A stretch of 64,000 nt of DNA from Calamus simplicifolius (GCA_900491605.1 UESW01001864.1:382555-446554); one strand, 5' to 3'. Counted from the first letter of the stretch, positions 1-10,838 are shown. Numbers and translations are program-made. Notes: generated from the sequence alone by a model not told the origin.

Positions 1-652
1 GGCCAAAGAGGCAATTCGGAAAGCAATCTCAAAATGGGTTACTTGATGGAGTTACTCTTAACAGCCTTCGTTAATTTATTTTTTGTTTTCATTGTCATGA
101 TTTGATTTTTTTATCCTTTTCCTCTTACTGACTTTTTTTTTCCTTTCTTTTCTTATTTTAAAAAATTAATTTCAATATAATTCTATATGATTCAGGTGGT
201 GTTAGACTTTTTAAATTTAAAAATATATAAATGCATATAACAACAATAACAACGATAAAGATTTAATCCCAAGCAAAGCCTTAATCATTCTCTTTTTTAA
301 TTTTTCTCTTCACATGTTGAGGATTCGATGGAGCAAGTTTTGATTGACAGTCACTCAAAAACCATTGAGAATTTTTGAGTGAAATCAATTTTCCAATTTT
401 GGTACGTACATGTGGACTTAAAATGACCACGTGTCCACGTCATGACTTTTTGAAGTTAAGACTGACATGCAGACCTATTATAGTAGGATATTATGGGTTA
501 ATGGGTCATCATTGAATTTGATTTGAGTTTATTAATATTTTACATGAGGTTTAGACAGAGAGAAACTCTATATTATGTTGGAAAAGAAAACAGAGGAACA
601 CTTCGCTGTCAGCAGGGGAAAAAGAAAAGAAAAAAAAAAACACAAGAGTTGA
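1..652. other. AT-rich intergenic sequence, no gene seen
   Basis: Low-complexity AT-rich DNA with poly-T and poly-A stretches. The small open frame at 523-750 has no recognisable domain and low-complexity lysine runs. I see no feature here other than the left flank of the Mutator-like element that begins at 662. Confidence 0.6.
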
Positions 653-940
653 AAAGTTACAGGAAAAGTCCTTGTACACCCTCTTCGATGCAACAAGTCC
701 TATATGGACTGTACTATTTCTTTCTATTAGTCCACATAAATTCTATATGACCTGACATGATGGGACAGGATAGCATGGGGATAATGTTACTTTTTGATCG
801 TGACATCCATTAAAAGTCGTTCAACCATTCACCATTGGTATGCAGACAAAAATACCCTTTTTCTCTAGCCTACTTTAACCCACCATCTTATTTGAATTTT
901 GCTGATAAAAAACTCTTTCTGATTGTAAAACATTCTTCCT

Positions 941-1190
941 GTGGATGATGGTGCCGCGAAGCGGGAGTTTGGGGTTGAGGTTGTGGTTCATGAGCTTGAC
1001 GATGACTTTCAGGATCTCCTACCAGATAAGATGGCGAGTAGAAGTAGGCATGTATGAGGGTGTTAGTTTGGACCAGCATCACCGCCTTGGCATACCTTGA
1101 CAGAAGGGGCTCGGTGCCGATGACATCGACATTTAGGAACCGGATGAGTTTCGTTTGGAGATCAACGGTCTTTTTGGTGCGGCGATAGCT
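941..1190 (-). pseudogene. Captured PAL exon fragment, left arm
   Basis: On the minus strand this segment translates in pieces to motifs of phenylalanine ammonia-lyase, the entry enzyme of phenylpropanoid metabolism. They include LVQTNTL (PAL: LVRINTL) and the region before the catalytic MIO loop. It is the inverted duplicate of 4195-4437, where the match is easier to read. The frame changes midway and the sequence stops before the Ala-Ser-Gly triad, so no enzyme can be made. It is cargo of the transposable element and not a host PAL gene. Confidence 0.7.
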
Positions 1191-1435
1191 TTGAAAGATT
1201 CATCAGCTTTGATGCTAGCTTTTGATGATTCATCAGCTTTGGTTCATCTGTGTTCCTTAAACTCTAACTTCTTAACAGCCTTGCTGCTCAAAAAGCATTC
1301 GTTCAATTTCTCAAGGTCCTCATCATCTAGTTTGAAAAAATTTTTCTCGAGTGTTGTAATTTCTTTTTTGGCCTATATCAGAAATTTTTTCTGGGGTGTC
1401 TAATTTTTTTTTGGCCTGTACCAAATATTTTTTGG

Positions 1436-2225
1436 GATGTTATAATGCGTTGTCTTAACGTTTTCTGAATGGGTGTCATAGGTTTTCAACTAGGGTATCG
1501 TAAGTTTACAAATGGGGTATCGTAATTTTTTTTAGCTTATATCAGAATTTTTTTGTGATGTTGTAATGTTTTGTCTTAATGTTTTCTGAATGGGTGTCAT
1601 AGGTTTTGAACTAGGGTGTCAAAGGTTTTGAACTAGGGTATCGTAGATTTTCAACTAGGATGTCGTAGGTTTTTAACTAATGCTTTGTCTTAACGTTTTC
1701 TGAATGGGTGTCGTAGGTTTTGAACTAGGGTGACGTAGGTTTTCAACTAATGCTTTGTCTTAACATTTTCTGAATGAGTGTCGTAGGTTTTGAACTAGGG
1801 TGTCGTAGGTTTTGAATTAGGGTGTTGTAAGTTTTGAACTAATGCTTTGTCTTTAACGTTTTCTGAATGAGTGTCGTAGGTTTTGAACTAAAGTGTCGTA
1901 GGTTTTGAACTAATGCTTTGTCTTAATGTTTTCTGAATGGATGTCGTAGGTTTTGAACTAGAGTGTCGTAGGTTTTGAACTAGGGTATCGTAGGTTTTCA
2001 ACTAATGCTTTGTCTTAACGTTTTCTGAATGAGTGTCGTAGGTTTTGAATTAGGGTGTCGTAGGTTTTGAACTAATGCTTTGTCTTAACATTTTCTGAAT
2101 GAGTGTCGTAGGTTTTAAACTAGGGTATCGTATGTTTTCAACTAATGCTTTATCTTAACGTTTTTTGAATAGGTATCGTAGGTTTTAAATTAGGGTGTTG
2201 TAGGTTTTCAATTAGGATATCGTAG
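1436..2225 (+). repeat. Subterminal tandem array, left (GTCGTAGGTTTTGAACTAGG-type)
   Basis: About nine copies of a ~70-115-bp composite unit, each containing the phrase 'GCTTTGTCTTAACGTTTTC' followed by one to three copies of a ~23-bp subunit GTCGTAGGTTTTGAACTAGG. Copies vary by substitution and by subunit number. The array ends where the captured F-box-like gene begins. Confidence 0.85.
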
Positions 2226-2230
2226 ATTAT

Positions 2231-3145
2231 AAATAGCTATAACCTCACCGCTTCCCTCATGGCCGGCTTCTCCGCAGCCATCTCGGTGGGAGACGCGACA
2301 CCGCATCTCTTGGCCTTCAAGATCTCCTCGATGGTCTTGTTCACCGCCGCGACCGGGATGATGCTGATCGTCAACAAGATCCAGCCTTCTCAGCTGGCTG
2401 AAGAGCAGAGGAACGCCACGAGATTGTGGAAGCAACTCGAAAGATCGATCCACAACACTCTCGCACTCCGAGCACCCACCGAATTGGACGTCGAGGAGGC
2501 CATGGAGAAAGTGCTCGCACTCGAGAAGGCTTATCCACTTGCTCTGCTCCCGGGGATGCTCGAGAAGTTCCCGGAAGCCGTAGAGCCTACGTGCTGGTGG
2601 CCTAAAAAGCTAATAAGTGGGCAAGAAACGAAGGAAGCCTACGTTAATGGGATGGAAAACAACGGTTGGAGCAAGGAAGTCGAATAGGAGATGAAGGGAA
2701 TTCTTAGAGTTCTGAAGGTGAAAGATGAGGAACAGTACGTGAGACTGGGCAAGTTGGTGCTGAACATTAATAAAACCTTAGCCATCTCGGGACCTCTGTT
2801 CGCCGGCCTGGCTACGACGGGGGCTGATTTGATAGGCTCTCCGGTGGCGGGCCCACTGTCGGCGTTGCTCGGGGTTGTCGGAGGAGCACTTGCGGCGGTA
2901 GTGAATACTCTGGAGCATGGCGGGCAGGTGGGCATGGTGTTTGAGCTGTTCCGCAACTGCGGCGGCTTCTACCGGAGGTTGCAAGAGGAGATCGAGTGCA
3001 ACTTGGGGGAAAGGGAGGTGGAGAAGAGGGAGAACGAAGGTCTGTTCCAGATGAAGATTGCGTTGCAGCTTGGGAGAAGCCTTTCTGAGCTCAAAGGCTT
3101 TGCAACGCAAGCTTCTCCCTATTGTAAAGATGAAGATGTAAGAGA
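2231..3145 (+). pseudogene. Captured gene fragment like 'probable F-box protein At4g22030'
   Basis: From 2259 one frame runs to 3245 with a single TAG stop at 2685-2687; both halves are in the same frame. Characteristic stretches of the At4g22030-like family are visible: LLAFKISSMVLFTAATGM, NKIQPSQLAEEQRNATRL, AMEKVLALEKAYPL, EKFPEAVEP, then MKIALQLGRSLSEL near the end. The family's N-terminal part is missing, so this is the C-terminal ~290 residues, with hydrophobic glycine/alanine-rich segments. The last ~33 codons (after ~3145) are element repeat. Base composition is clearly more GC-rich than the surrounding arms, as expected for a captured exon. Function of the family is poorly known; the F-box label is an annotation name and no F-box motif is seen here. 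Confidence 0.7.
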
Positions 3146-3149
3146 CACC

Positions 3150-3965
3150 CTAATTAAAAACCTACAATACCCTAGTTTAAAACTTATGACACCCATTCAG
3201 AAAACGTTAGGACAAAGCATTAGTTTAAAACCTACGACAACCTAGTTAAAAACCTACGACACCCTAGTTCAAAAACCTACGACATCCATTCAGAAAACGT
3301 TAAGACAAAACATTAGTTCAAAACCTGCGACACCCTAGTTCAAAACCTACGACACCCTATTTCAAAACCTATGATACCCATTCAGAAAACGTTAAGACAA
3401 AGCATTAGTTTAAAACCTACGATACCCTAGTTGAAAACCTACGACACCCTAGTTCAAAACCTACGACACCAATTCAGAAAACATTAAGACAAAGCATTAG
3501 TTCAAAACCTACTACACCCTAGTTCAAAACCTACGACACCCATTCAGAAAACGTTAAGACAAAGCATTAGTTCAAAACCTATGACACCCTAGTTGAAAAC
3601 CTACGACACCCTAGTTCAAAACCTACGATATCATAGTTCAAAACCTACGACATCATTGTTCAAAACCTACAACACCCATTCAGAAAATGTTAAAACAAAG
3701 CATTAGTTCAAAACCTACGACATCCTCATTGAAAATCTACGACACCCTAGTTCAAAACCTTTGACACCCTAGTTCAAAACCTACGACACCCATTCAGAAA
3801 ATGTTAAGACAAAGCATTACAACATCACAAAAAAATTCTGATCTAAGCTAAAAAAAATTATGATACCCCATTTGTAAACTTATGACACCCTAGTTGAAAA
3901 CCTACGACACCCATTCAGAAAACGTTAAGACAAAGCATTACAACATCCCAAAACATATTTGGTAC
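3150..3965 (-). repeat. Subterminal tandem array, right (mirror image of the left array)
   Basis: Reverse-complement counterpart of 1436-2225, with about eight composite units containing AAAACGTTAAGACAAAGCAT and CTAGTTCAAAACCTACGACA. It begins immediately after the captured gene fragment and supplies the last residues of that fragment's open frame. Confidence 0.85.
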
Positions 3966-4194
3966 AGGCCAAAAAAAAATTAGACACCCCAGAAAAAATT
4001 TCTAATATAGGCCAAAAAAGAAATTACAACACCCGAGAAAAAATTTTTCAAACTAGATGATGATGACCTTGAGAAATTGAACGAATGCTTTTTGAGCAGC
4101 AAGGCTGTTAAGAAGTTAGAGTTTAAGGAACACAGATGAACCAAAGCTGATGAATCATAAAAAGCTAGCACCAAAGCTGATGATCCTCCAAAGC

Positions 4195-4437
4195 TATCAC
4201 CGCACCAAAAAGACCGTTGATCTCCAGATGAAACTCATCCGGTTCCTAAATACGGGTGTCATCGGTATCGAGCCCCTTTCATCAAGGTATGCCAAGGCGG
4301 TGATGCTAGTCCAAACTAACACCCTCATGCAGGCCTACTTCTACCTGCGATCTTATCTGGTAGGAGATCCTGGAAGCCATCGTCAAGCTCATGAACCACA
4401 ACCTCAACCCCAAACTCCCGCTCCGCGGCACCATCAT
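4195..4437 (+). pseudogene. Captured PAL exon fragment, right arm
   Basis: The frame from 4195 reads HRTK...LQMKLIRFLNTG, then AMLVQTNTLMQ (4300s), matching the plant PAL order HRRTKQGG, LQKELIRFLNAG, AMLVRINTLLQG. After a frame change near 4360 another frame reads EILEAIVKLMNHN and then LPLRGTI, which is the next PAL block in the right order and stops just before the catalytic ASG triad. Three PAL blocks collinear across ~240 bp make the origin convincing. The frame change and truncation make it non-functional. The PAL sequences are recalled, not searched. Confidence 0.75.
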
Positions 4438-4729
4438 CCACAGGAAGAATGTTTTACAATCAGAAAGAGTTTTTTATCAGCAAAATCCAAATAAGATGGC
4501 GGGTTGAAGTAGGCTAGAGGGAAATGGCATTTTCGTCTGCACACCAATAGTGAAAGGCTGAACGACTTTTAATGGATGTCACGATCAAAAAGTAACATTA
4601 TCCTCCTGCTATCCTGTCCCATCGCGTCAGGTCATATGGGATCCATGTGGACCAATAGAAAGGAACGGTGCAGTCCACGTAGGACTTGCTGCACCGAAGA
4701 CTATGTACAAAGTCTTTTCCAAAGTTATA

Positions 4730-6083
4730 TAGATCAAGCTGATTTGACATGTACATGTAGATAAAATTAACTTATTGGTTTGATGGGTAGTAATGACCGA
4801 AAGTAATATTACTGACCTTTCATTTTTGAAGACCTATCTTTTTATCTCAACGAAGGTGCCAACCTATTTAAGGTCTTAATCTTATTCTGAATACAGATCG
4901 GTGGAGATGGGATTTTGTTATCCAATTCAAAAACAACTTTATTTACTACTTCATCTGAACGGTGTCTATTGAAAGAGTATGGTTCAAATACTATATTCTT
5001 CAAACATTTATAAAAGCAGCATTTATAGATAAACAACTTTTTTTCAATCTTATAAATCCAAAGCACTTATTTACAGAACTATAAGTTTCTCTTATTGCTT
5101 AGCTGATTTGGGTATTGAAGGTTTCTTCTTTTTGAAAAGAAAACTCTTGGTTTGCTTATGCTTCGTCTTCTTGTCATGCGCGGATTGTTCGGTTAAACTA
5201 AGCTAAGGTTGATTCCTCAATTGATGTTCATTGATCAAATTTAGATGTTAACAAAAATATTCAAAATAAACAATAAATTTTTTACTTTTTTAAAAAGAAA
5301 ATCTTGTAGAAAGCTACACTGATTGAGATATGCATTATTTCATAATTTATTGAAAATACTTTTTGTTTTTTCAATAAAAAAAGTGGTTCAACTATTATGA
5401 TTCTCAAAGTAAAAATAAGATTAGTACCTATTACAGTTAATATTGAAATATTCAATTGAGTCTCTGTAGTGGTTGGTAGAATTTGATTTTTGCCATCATT
5501 TTTTATATTTATTTTTTCGATATAAAGAACTTTAAATCTAGAAAGTACCAATGTTTAGTTATCTTCTTCATAGATTTATTTTACATTTATTTTGGAGCAA
5601 TTGTTCTACATGGTTATAGACCTAAAGGCTAGATTAGGGAGTGCGTTTTACCCAGGCTAGATAAAATTTTAAACGTGATTTTTTATGTAGTGAAAGCTAA
5701 TATGAACTACTCTTAGATTAGATGAAAGTAAATAAATAAATAAATAAACTAGGTCAACATTTTACAGTATTTTTTTTTTTAAATGGCTAGCGATGATGGA
5801 TTTATAGTAGTAATAAATTTAATCATTCATAGTGTATGTATTGACGGTTAGAAGTTCAGCGATTGCTTGAAACTGTAGTAGTATTGCAATTGAATCAAAG
5901 GAACCTTAATCAATGATTGCCATGATAAGATGCTATGATATGAAGTGTGAGAACTAGTTATTTTAAGTTAGAATAGCCAATTTTTGATGCTATTTACTGG
6001 GCATAACTTTAAATGATTCTCATTTTAGGATTCAACTTAGCACTATTTGAGCTTATTTGGAGCCTATTAGTTATCAGTTTATA
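4730..6083. other. AT-rich intergenic sequence
   Basis: No coding frame with recognisable domains. Poly-T/A runs and a short AAAT repeat (~5727-5747) are the only structure I can point to. Confidence 0.55.
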
Positions 6084-6088
6084 AGAGA

Positions 6089-7061
6089 TATTGCTGCTAA
6101 ATCACTTTTGAGGAGCATCAGGCGATAGGAATGTTTGGTTGGCCTTCAAAGGGATGACAGAGATCGCCTCCTTGAAGAGGAAACCTGCAAGAAAAGTTCC
6201 GGACCGATGGTTCCGGCGGGGACCCTCCGACGCTCAAGTCAGCGATCTGGAGAACAGGAATGAATAACGTTGTGGCAATTGGATAGAACTTGAGCCCCCT
6301 ACCTCAAGGGCTGAAGGCCTTTTATACCTGTTCGAGAATCCCCCTTACCATTCGTCCGTCGTGGTCAAGCCTCCTTCAGACGGTTATTAACTTCTAGTCT
6401 TCAACATGCCGCAAAGTACAGGTCATGGGACTGATCGTGGGGTCACGCCCGTTGTTAGCGGCGCCAGGAGGGAGCACATCCACCGCTCGCGTAGCCGAGC
6501 GTGCTCGTGGTGACGTGGTCCGCCATTCTCGATGGAAGTGGACCACGTAGCTTGAACGTGGGCGATTGCCGCCGGGGGCCGACACCGAGACCGACGCCGG
6601 GGCTGACACCGAAGCCGACGCCGACACCGTAACCAAGGCTTAGACTGACTATGGCCGACACGAAAGTTGAGGTGGGCCATAGCCGACGAGGAAGTCTGGA
6701 TGGGCCGTGGCCGACGCGGAGGTCGAGATGGGCCATAGCCGATGAGGAAGTCTGGATGGGCCGTGGCCGACACGGAGGTCGAGATGGGCCATAGCCGATA
6801 CGAAGGTCGAGATGGGCTGTGACCGATACGGAGGTTGAGATGGGCCGTGGCCGACACCGGCACCGTGACCAAGGCCTGGACCGACGCCGAGACCGTGACC
6901 AAGGCCTAGACTGGCTGTGGCCGATGAGGAGGTCAGGGTGGGCCATGGCCGACACAGAGGTCGAGATGGGCCGCGGCCGACACGGAAGTCGGGGTAATCC
7001 GTGTTAAGCCCAATCGCCAAGGAATTGGCCCGCGTGTTCTTTGACCCGATCGGCCATATCA
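6089..7061 (-). repeat. 3' LTR of the Tat-type element
   Basis: Matches 26788-27759 over its full length. The outer end reads TATTGCTGCT where the other LTR has the expected TGTTGCTGCC, so the terminal TG has mutated. The other end is GGCCATATCA. It contains a 28-bp minisatellite at ~6650-6985. The open frames seen in this LTR arise from that repeat and are not genes. Confidence 0.9.
6650..6985. repeat. 28-bp minisatellite inside LTR
   Basis: Tandem units of the form GCCGACACGGAGGTCGAGAT plus GGGCCRTR, measured period 28 (for example gcc at 6738 and again at 6766), about a dozen copies. A paralogous block lies in the other LTR at ~27350-27690. Because 28 is not a multiple of three, all frames look superficially open and arginine-rich. 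Confidence 0.8.
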
Positions 7062-7463
7062 GATGCCCTCCATCCCTGAGCTGGTGTCACCATCCAAGCG
7101 AAAGGGGCGTCTTCATCTGCGTATCCTAACCGTCGGATTTGCCTCGAGGTCAGGAAGCAGTTTGGGATCCCCAAGATATCGGCGATCATCATTAAGCCGT
7201 CAAATCACTGGCATCAATACCTTCTGATTGGTCGGGGGGTTCCATCCATCGTGCGCCCGGAGCATCGTTGCAGAGTCCTCCTCAATGGATAGCATCCGCA
7301 TGGCAGGCGCATCGGGCGGGACGATTTTGAAGATGCCGAAAAAGAATTTTATAAGCAAAGACGCGCCCTAGCTTCGATTTCACCTACCGTGCAGAGCCCT
7401 TTCCCCTTCCAGCTCGAGAGCTCATCCAACTTCTTCTTCTTCCTCTGTCCAAGTTAGTTCCCC

Positions 7464-9978
7464 ATGCCTTCACAGTCGTCTTCTTCTTCTTCGTCCTCTC
7501 GGTCCTCCACAAACCACACCTCTCCGACCCCTAGGGCCATGGCCAGGGGACCGGCGGTTAGTAGTCCGTCAGCAGCTGTAACCCCACCTCCTAAGGCAGC
7601 TCCGTCTTCCAGGGTGAGCAATGGTTCCCCTGAGGGGACCGCTTCCACTATCACTTCCGCTGACCTTGCAACCTTTAGGGCAACCTATAACATACCCAAA
7701 GAGGTGCGACTGATCGCACCGGGCCCCAATGATAGGGTAACCTCTCCCCCTCGGGGGATAGCCCTTTATTAGGAGTTTTTTAAGGCCGGCCTTCGTCTTC
7801 CTCTCCACCCTTTCATCATCAATCTCCTTGATAGGTACGAGTTGGTCCCAGCTCAACTAGTCCCCAATTCCATTAGGGCCATTTGTGCCTTCTTGGTGCT
7901 AACCCGCCTCCAAGGTCTCCCGAGTAACGTTTCCCTCTTTCGTAGCCTGTATACCATTCGGGCTCAATCCGACTTGTGGCTATTTGCCCCTCGGCTGGGT
8001 AGGGCCCTCAGGTTAGGTCTCCCTTCATCCATAAAAGGGTGGAAATCCCGTTTCTTCTTCGCCAAAGTAGAGGGGATAAGGAGGGAATGGGGAGCACCCA
8101 ATACTGAGGCTAACAAGAACATCTCGGTAGTTCTGAGAGATCAAGAAGCCTTCAATCTTCTCCTAACAACCGAACTCCCATCATACCGAGAGATTTTGTC
8201 GGAGGACAACCTCGGCACGCTGGCATCACCCCTGATGACGGTGAGGGTCTCTTTAAAGATGACATTTTTCTTTTGATCGCCTCTCTCTCTTCTTTCTTTC
8301 TTTTTTTTTTTCTTTTTTTTTTTACACATTCGTTTTCGTGCAGCTATGAAGATCAACATCTCGGTCGGGTTCTTTCACAAAGCCGCCCTTAAGAAGAGAA
8401 GAGGGCAAGATGACGGAGCTGAGGGGTCAAGAAAAAGGGCTCGATCCCAATCGCCACCTGCCCCTCGGGACGTTCCCAAGCGTCCTACTCCGTCGCCCCC
8501 TCCTTGTTGATCTCCTATGCAATCATCGCCACGGCCTCCACGACGGTCGCCTACTCCGCTGCCGTCGGACGTCACCATGCTCCCTACTCCATCACCCCCT
8601 CCTTGTCGGTCTCCTCCACAATCATCGTCATGGCCTCCACGACGGTCGCCTACTCCGCTATCGTTGCGACGATCTCCTGCACCGCTGCCCCTGCTGGAGT
8701 CTGCCGGCCAGATTGCGGGTATACGGCCAGAGGAGTCAAGGGCTCATGTCAGCCAGGTGACTGAGCGTCCAGACCCCTCGACTATCGGGACGGCCCAAAG
8801 GGATGATCCTCAAGCCAGTAGGGAGGCTCCGGTTGATAAGAGGCAGAAGGCCATCATCGGCTACGAGGCCCGCAGCACCGCATCCGAGCCAATAGGGGAC
8901 AGATGGGACCGGTCTCCTCACGGTCGTCTCTTATGAACCACTCCCACCTTGTCGAGAAGCTGCTGTCAGCGGCATCTACTCCTGCGATTCGGGAGGAAAT
9001 AATCCGGACCAACTCTCGGATCCTCTTCAAAGATGGTCAGACGGCCATGCTCCGGGTAAGCAGCCGTTTACCTTATAATCCTGTTTGTTTTTCATGTACC
9101 CACTTTAGGTAACTAACATTGGCCTGGATGTGTAGATGGTAAACATCTTCAATCATGCCCAAGCCCTGGTCGCCAGCGGAGAGCGTCGACTCGATCGCTA
9201 CCGACGGGAAGCCTTTGAGTGCCGCGATCGAGCCACAAAAGCTGAAGACGCTCTCAAAATGACTCAGGCTGGAGAAGCGGAGAGGCTCGAAATAGTCCGG
9301 TCCCAAGAGGAGGCCAAAATGACAACAGCACAGCAACAGATACGCAAAGCCCTCGAGCGTGCTCTCACTGCTGAGGGGAAGTTGATGGCCGCTGAGGCGA
9401 AATTGGCCGACGTCAAGGCCCAGCTCGAAGTGGCCAAATCCGAGCTGAGATCTTCCGAGGAGAAAACGGAAATTGCCGAAGAGGTGGCCCACCTGGCTGA
9501 TATCAAAACTGCTGAGGCCGCGGAGGCAGTGAAGGTCGCCGATAAGAGGGCTGCCGAGGCCGAAACGGCGGCTCGGGCCGACGTGGAAAACATGACTGAG
9601 GCGGCGAGGAAAGCCGTGGAAGATTACAGGAACTCTCCAGTCTTTGCCAATGAGGTGGCCAAGGCGGAGAGGAAAGCTATGGAGAACTACCGGAACTCTC
9701 CAGCCTTCGCCAATGAAGTGGCCGAGGCAAGGAAGAGAGCCATGGAGAGCTACAGGAATTCCCCGATCTTCATTGAGGAGGTAGCCGAAGCGGATGCCGA
9801 CGCCTATCTTCAGGGTTTTCATTGCTGCCAAGATAAGGCAGTGAAGGTCTTTGGTATCGAAGGCCTTAAGGATTTAGAACCTGAAGAAGGAGACCTCGAG
9901 GGTGAAGATGTCCACCAGGGTTCTACTCCGGCCAATGGTACCACCCCCCTAACCGGCACCATTCCAGCGAAAGACTGA
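7464..9978 (+). pseudogene. Antisense accessory gene of the Tat element (putative gypsy-type transposon domain)
   Basis: This lies on the strand opposite gag-pol, between integrase and the 3' LTR. Exon-like segment 1 starts at ATG 7464. After a serine-rich N-terminus it carries FFKAGLRLPLHPF, LVPAQLVPNSIRAICAFLVL and a WLFAPR motif, which fit the plant 'putative gypsy type transposon' domain (PF04195 style). An in-frame TAG at 7770-7772 interrupts it. A likely intron follows (GTGAGG at 8241 to GTGCAG at 8343), then a basic proline-rich region, a second likely intron (GTAAGC at ~9056 to TGTAG at 9135), and a 280-residue exon (9136-9978). That exon is alanine/glutamate-rich and very likely coiled coil, with three near-repeats of YRNSPxF near its end. 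Function in the element is unknown. Exon joins are inferred, and the middle region has frame problems. Confidence 0.65.
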
Positions 9979-10489
9979 AGCCCCGACTGTAGTTTTGGAT
10001 GTCTCTTTTTTTTATTTTTTGCAATGTATCCAAGTCCGACTATGATCGGCATTTTGTAAAAATTTAACTGATCTATGAAAAGAGAACACACTTTGACTCT
10101 TGTGTTAGAACCGTTGACCCCCCTACTCTTCTTTTTACGCTATCGACGTCTAGCTCGCCAAGCCACTAGCTCATCGTGATCTATTTGTGCCCTTAGGATT
10201 TGCAAGGAATCACATCAGCTCATCCAGAGTAGGAGCCTCTTACAGTCTAAGTAGGGACACTCCAGAATTAGTATGCGTTGATTCTTGACCATCGATGTCA
10301 AGCTGCTGACGAGCTAAACATCCTTGTGATCCCGATCTTTTGGCACTGTTTTGTCGAGAGACCCCATGATGTGGCCTCGCCCGCATGTTTCATGCGCCGT
10401 CCCATCGATAGGAATTTGGGGTAATACCATGGGAGCGATCCGATTCTGTGTTAGGGGCCCTCCTGACCCCAAAGAGTGTCGACGCTGGA

Positions 10490-10735
10490 GTTGAGCTTTG
10501 TGCCAACGCGGGAGTCGAGCTTTTGTGCCGACGCGGGAGTTGAGCTTTGTGCCGACACGGGAGTCGAGCTTTTGTGCCGATGCGGGAGTTGGGCTTTTGT
10601 GCCGACGCGGGAGCCAGGCTTTTGTGCCGACGTGGGAGCCGGGCTTTGGTGCCGACGCGGGAGTCGGGCTTTTGTGCCGATGCGAGAGTCGGGCTTTTGT
10701 GCCAGTGCGAGAGTCGGGCTTTTGTGACGTGATTA
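10490..10735. repeat. 25-bp tandem repeat near the 3' end of the Tat element
   Basis: About ten copies of GCCGACGCGGGAGTCGAGCT plus TTTGT, period about 25. All three plus-strand frames and one minus-strand frame stay open, giving short arginine/cysteine-rich peptides that I regard as artefacts of the repeat. Non-coding tandem arrays in this position are known from Tat-type elements. Confidence 0.8.
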
Positions 10736-10838
10736 TGGGACAAAGAGGTAATGCGAAATGATGCGTGAAAAGTGCATCTTTATTTAAATAATTTGAAAGT
10801 GTGGAGTATTCGAACCTACAATCATTCAGTTGAGCACA

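Larger units (their letters stand above)
662..2230 (+). repeat. Left long inverted arm of the Pack-MULE
   Basis: From outside in, this arm holds the terminal ~280 bp, a PAL-derived fragment (941-1190), a short segment that on the minus strand reads as an acidic/lysine-rich frame, and the tandem array (1436-2225). It is the inverted copy of 3145-4720. The copies differ by scattered substitutions, so they are not recent or are not being homogenised. Confidence 0.8.
662..4720. mobile_element. Pack-MULE (Mutator-like element) with ~1.57-kb inverted arms
   Basis: The left terminus reads GGAAAAGTCC and the right terminus, reverse-complemented, reads GGAAAAGACT. Both are MULE-like ends. The flanks AAAGTTACA (653-661) and AAAGTTATA (4721-4729) match at 8 of 9 bases, and 9-bp target duplications are characteristic of the Mutator superfamily. 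The two arms (662 to ~2230 and ~3145 to 4720) are inverted copies, shown by mirrored open frames at 888-1082 (minus) and 4303-4494 (plus), and at 1155-1403 (plus) and 3980-4174 (minus). No MuDR-type transposase is visible, so the element is non-autonomous. Its cargo is a host gene fragment in the loop and another in each arm. The superfamily call rests on target length and end sequence; gene capture is seen directly. Confidence 0.8.
3145..4720 (-). repeat. Right long inverted arm of the Pack-MULE
   Basis: Inverted copy of the left arm with the same order of segments: tandem array (3150-3965), short acidic open segment near 4040-4140, PAL fragment (4195-4437), then the terminal region ending GTCTTTTCC at 4712-4720. 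Confidence 0.8.

Noticed and set aside
1436..3965. CRISPR-like direct repeats
   Set aside because: Repeats are contiguous and degenerate with no unique spacers, and this is a plant nuclear context.
4150..4494. A functional PAL gene or small host protein
   Set aside because: Only ~240 bp of PAL, with a frame change, ending before the catalytic triad and duplicated in inverted orientation within a transposable element.
6394..7020. Four overlapping arginine/serine/proline-rich minus-strand frames and a plus-strand frame
   Set aside because: They arise from the 28-bp LTR minisatellite, recur in the other LTR at 27092-27760 and show no domain.
10390..10761. Several cysteine/arginine-rich small proteins in all frames
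   Set aside because: Products of a 25-bp tandem repeat whose period keeps all frames open.
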